From: Sporomusa sp.
Lineage (GTDB): Bacteria > Bacillota_C > Negativicutes > Sporomusales > Sporomusaceae
Assembly (NCBI GenBank): GCA_029256645.1
Contig: JAQSXM010000029.1
Coordinates: forward strand, 1 to 15,591
Direction of reading: 5' to 3'
Length of the DNA: 15,591 bases
Part shown: one piece after another, positions 13,629 through 15,591 of the stretch
Layout: every line of letters starts with the position of its first letter
How positions within the stretch are numbered: position 1 is the first letter of the stretch
The notes under the pieces: generated by a model
What the model saw: only the letters and a program-made list of their open reading frames with translations
Told to the model about the DNA's origin: nothing
Database searches by the model: none
Made by a program: the position numbers and the translations under genes

Positions 13629-15591
13629 CAACAATGCCCCCTCTTTCGCCCAGCACCTCAATAAAGGCTTCCAGCCTGGTTTTGAGCTGTCCCTGGTCGC
13701 TGGCAGAGTAATCGATAGGCACCTCTAACACCGGTATGCCAATTTTTTGGTAATGCCTAAAGAATTCGTGCTTAATCTGTCCGTAGCACGGGCAGAACTT
13801 CAGGTACACGTACAATATTCCATCAACCTGGTATTCCTGCGCCAGATCGCCGGAGATGGTAATCCGCTCTTGCAGTGGTTTCATCCGGGTGCACGGCGAT
13901 TGGTCCAGATAACCTTCAGCCAGCGCCTGATAGGGGTCTCCTTCTTCGCTGATCTGGAAGCTGACATTGCGGGAACCGGTGCAGTGATCCTCGATAACTA
14001 CCCGCGCGCCCACTGTATCCTCAATCAGTTCCAGTAATCTCCGGTCACCATCTGCTACAATGCCGCCGGCCATCATCAGCCGGATCGGTTTGCGGCCCTG
14101 ATCTGGCACTGCAGCCAGAGTATCATAGATTTGCTGGTACAAAATCAGCAATTCTGCCGGTGGCAGGTAATAGTAGCCTTTGATGAGATCCAGGAAGTCT
14201 TTGCCTTTGATGGGCGGATTCTCCCGTTTGCGCAAATCGGAGATCTTCTTTAATACGCCCCGTACCTTATTATAGATTTTGATTTGTTCCCGCACGGCTT
14301 CTTCACTTACGGTATTTCCTGACAGCCTTTCCAGGTCTTCTTTGAAGTTTAATATCTCTGTCCGGTAGTAATTCCGTGAGGACTCTTTCTCCCGCAGGCG
14401 GGGCAGGGTATAAATGTCGGTGGGGGAGAAAAAGTCACCGATTGCCTCCCCGACTTTTTTAATGCAGTCGCAAGTGTAGAAGGTATAGACTTTATCAAGT
14501 GCTTTATATAAAGGGTCACCTTCCTTGAAGGCTCCCAGAATACTCTTGGTAAAATCGCAGAATACACTCTGGGTGATTTGTTCACCGCTGGCAACGACTT
14601 CGGTATTGCCCATTTTAAACAGCCGCAGTTGATTGACACCAGCGGCATTGATCAGTTCCAGCGGGGTATATGTGCACAAATAGCCGACACTCTTTTTCCC
14701 GTCGTCTGCGGCGATAATGGTTTCCTGTTGCTTAACAATCCGGCTTTCCAGGTCAGTCAGATCCAGGCTGAAGCCGTTTTCTGCCGCCTGCTCACCGCGA
14801 ACGCCTGCTACCTGATAGTTTAGCGCGTGTACAGCAGCGCCTAACGCACCGGCGTAGATGGCATCCAGTTTAAATTCACTGATGGGGTGCTCAAGCAAGT
14901 CTTCAATGGCTTTTTTCATACCGATATTATTCGAAACACCACCGGAAAAGGCTAAACCCGGTTCAAGCCCAATCCGGCTTAACAGGTTGCGTACCCGCCG
15001 GGCTGTAGCCAGATGAATGCCGGCGGCAATGTCTTCCTGGGTTGCGCCTCTGGCCCGCAGTGAGATGACTTCTGATTCGGCAAACACCACGCACTGGCTG
15101 CTGATTTCTGAGGGTTTAGTAGCGTCCAGCGCTACTTTTCCCAGCTCGCTCAAATCCAGATCCAGCAGTTGCGCTACCTTTTCCAGGAACCGGCCGGTGC
15201 CGGCCGCACATTTGTCATTCATAACAAATTCGACTACCCGGCCGGTCTCCGGGTCGACTTTAATGCCTTTTGAATCCTGGCCGCCAATATCAATAATGGT
15301 CTGAATTCCCGCGTTCAGATAGTGTGCCCCCATCGCATGGCAGGATATCTCGGTTACAATCTGGTGGGGAATTTCATTAAAACTCATGGCTACCCGGCCA
15401 TAACCGGTACCGACAATATAGGTGACATCCGACCGCTTCAGGCCAGACTGTTCTAAGAGTTCGGCCAATAATTCATCCGAGGTTTCCTGCATATCAATAC
15501 CGGTAGGGGTTTGGACAGTGTACAGCTCATCCCCGGTAAACAGTACCGCTTTTCCTGTTCTTGAACCAATATCAATCCCCACTACGGTTGC
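13597..15591 (-). CDS. Fusion of activator ATPase and HgdB/DCCP-like domain, 5' end outside window
   Basis: The frame is open to the window edge (GCA ACC GTA before GTG 15582), and comparison with the 289-aa activator shows about 20 N-terminal residues are missing. Numbered from GTG 15582, residues 1-260 are an ASKHA activator: GIDIGSRTGKAV (2-13), VGTGYGR (57-63), DIGGQDSKGI (98-107), cluster Cys125 and Cys164 (spacing 39 as in HgdC), and FSGGVSNN (212-219). After a linker, residues ~298-645 are an HgdB/DCCP-like domain starting YLCTYTPLELINAAG. It has eight Cys: 303, 342, 371 and 373 (YTCDCIKK), 534 (DHCTGSR), 564 (SPCTRMK), 597 and 599 (KFCPCYGQ). The GIPVLEVPIDY...GQLKTRLEAF end is family-typical. 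Electron donor and acceptor are thus covalently linked. Eight Cys are enough for a double-cubane-type cluster, but which are ligands is not shown. First visible gene of the operon; its end overlaps copy A by 32 nt. Confidence 0.9.
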   Translation of the reverse strand, partial: ATVVGIDIGSRTGKAVLFTGDELYTVQTPTGIDMQETSDELLAELLEQSGLKRSDVTYIVGTGYGRVAMSFNEIPHQIVTEISCHAMGAHYLNAGIQTIIDIGGQDSKGIKVDPETGRVVEFVMNDKCAAGTGRFLEKVAQLLDLDLSELGKVALDATKPSEISSQCVVFAESEVISLRARGATQEDIAAGIHLATARRVRNLLSRIGLEPGLAFSGGVSNNIGMKKAIEDLLEHPISEFKLDAIYAGALGAAVHALNYQVAGVRGEQAAENGFSLDLTDLESRIVKQQETIIAADDGKKSVGYLCTYTPLELINAAGVNQLRLFKMGNTEVVASGEQITQSVFCDFTKSILGAFKEGDPLYKALDKVYTFYTCDCIKKVGEAIGDFFSPTDIYTLPRLREKESSRNYYRTEILNFKEDLERLSGNTVSEEAVREQIKIYNKVRGVLKKISDLRKRENPPIKGKDFLDLIKGYYYLPPAELLILYQQIYDTLAAVPDQGRKPIRLMMAGGIVADGDRRLLELIEDTVGARVVIEDHCTGSRNVSFQISEEGDPYQALAEGYLDQSPCTRMKPLQERITISGDLAQEYQVDGILYVYLKFCPCYGQIKHEFFRHYQKIGIPVLEVPIDYSASDQGQLKTRLEAFIEVLGERGGIVDADRGSSKSA

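Noticed and set aside
8937..15591. 2-hydroxyglutaryl-CoA or lactoyl-CoA dehydratase, or benzoyl-CoA reductase operon
   Set aside because: No CoA transferase, CoA ligase, electron-transfer flavoprotein or acyl-CoA dehydrogenase gene accompanies the HgdB-like genes. Three stand-alone copies and a fusion do not match the known subunit sets.
1..15591. Insertion sequences, integrase or attachment sites, CRISPR arrays, tRNA or rRNA genes
   Set aside because: No transposase, recombinase, regularly spaced repeats, or RNA-gene-like sequence was seen on either strand.

Overview
The window looks like a chromosomal accessory region of a strict anaerobe. It is moderately AT-rich and has strong AGGGGG/GGAGG ribosome binding sites. 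It carries oxygen-sensitive, ATP-driven reductase families: 2-hydroxyacyl-CoA dehydratase/benzoyl-CoA reductase/double-cubane proteins, their [4Fe-4S] activator ATPases, and a nitrogenase-like subunit. This combination suggests an anaerobic Firmicute, perhaps Negativicutes (Sporomusa/Pelosinus-like) or a Peptococcaceae-type clostridium. That assignment is inferred from gene content and style only. Every supported gene lies on the minus strand, so transcription runs from high to low coordinates.

Region 1 (15591 to about 10179) is a reductase operon. It starts with a gene cut by the window edge that fuses a BadF/BcrA/HgdC-type activator ATPase to a cysteine-rich HgdB/DCCP-like domain. Next come two stand-alone HgdB-like proteins (401 and 403 aa) and a stand-alone activator ATPase (289 aa). 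An intrinsic terminator follows, and immediately after it a third HgdB-like protein (403 aa) that is a near-duplicate of the second.

Region 2 (8895 to 5651) holds three paralogous lipoprotein solute-binding proteins of the NMT1/SsuA/TauA type. All three carry an unusual Gly-Gly-Cys-Asn-Glu-Tyr motif where family members usually bind an anionic ligand. Two of them appear to be in one transcript with the third HgdB-like gene. That transcript ends at a perfect 14-bp hairpin terminator, and the third binding-protein gene lies just beyond it.

Region 3 (5650 to 2300) is a complete ABC importer operon: permease, ATPase and a fourth, more conventional binding protein. Its leader has a near-consensus promoter followed by a hairpin with a U-tract upstream of the genes, which looks like an attenuator or riboregulated leader. 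Region 4 (2299 to 1) has an EntS-like MFS exporter and the first 264 codons of a nitrogenase component-1-like protein (NifK-type), with an operator-like inverted repeat before it.

Taken together, the cluster reads as an uptake and ATP-driven reduction module. Several binding proteins could feed one permease, and the imported small molecule could be reduced by HgdB/DCCP-like and/or nitrogenase-like enzymes. No CoA transferase, CoA ligase or acyl-CoA dehydrogenase is visible, so an ordinary amino-acid fermentation or aromatic acyl-CoA pathway is not supported. The substrate is unknown.
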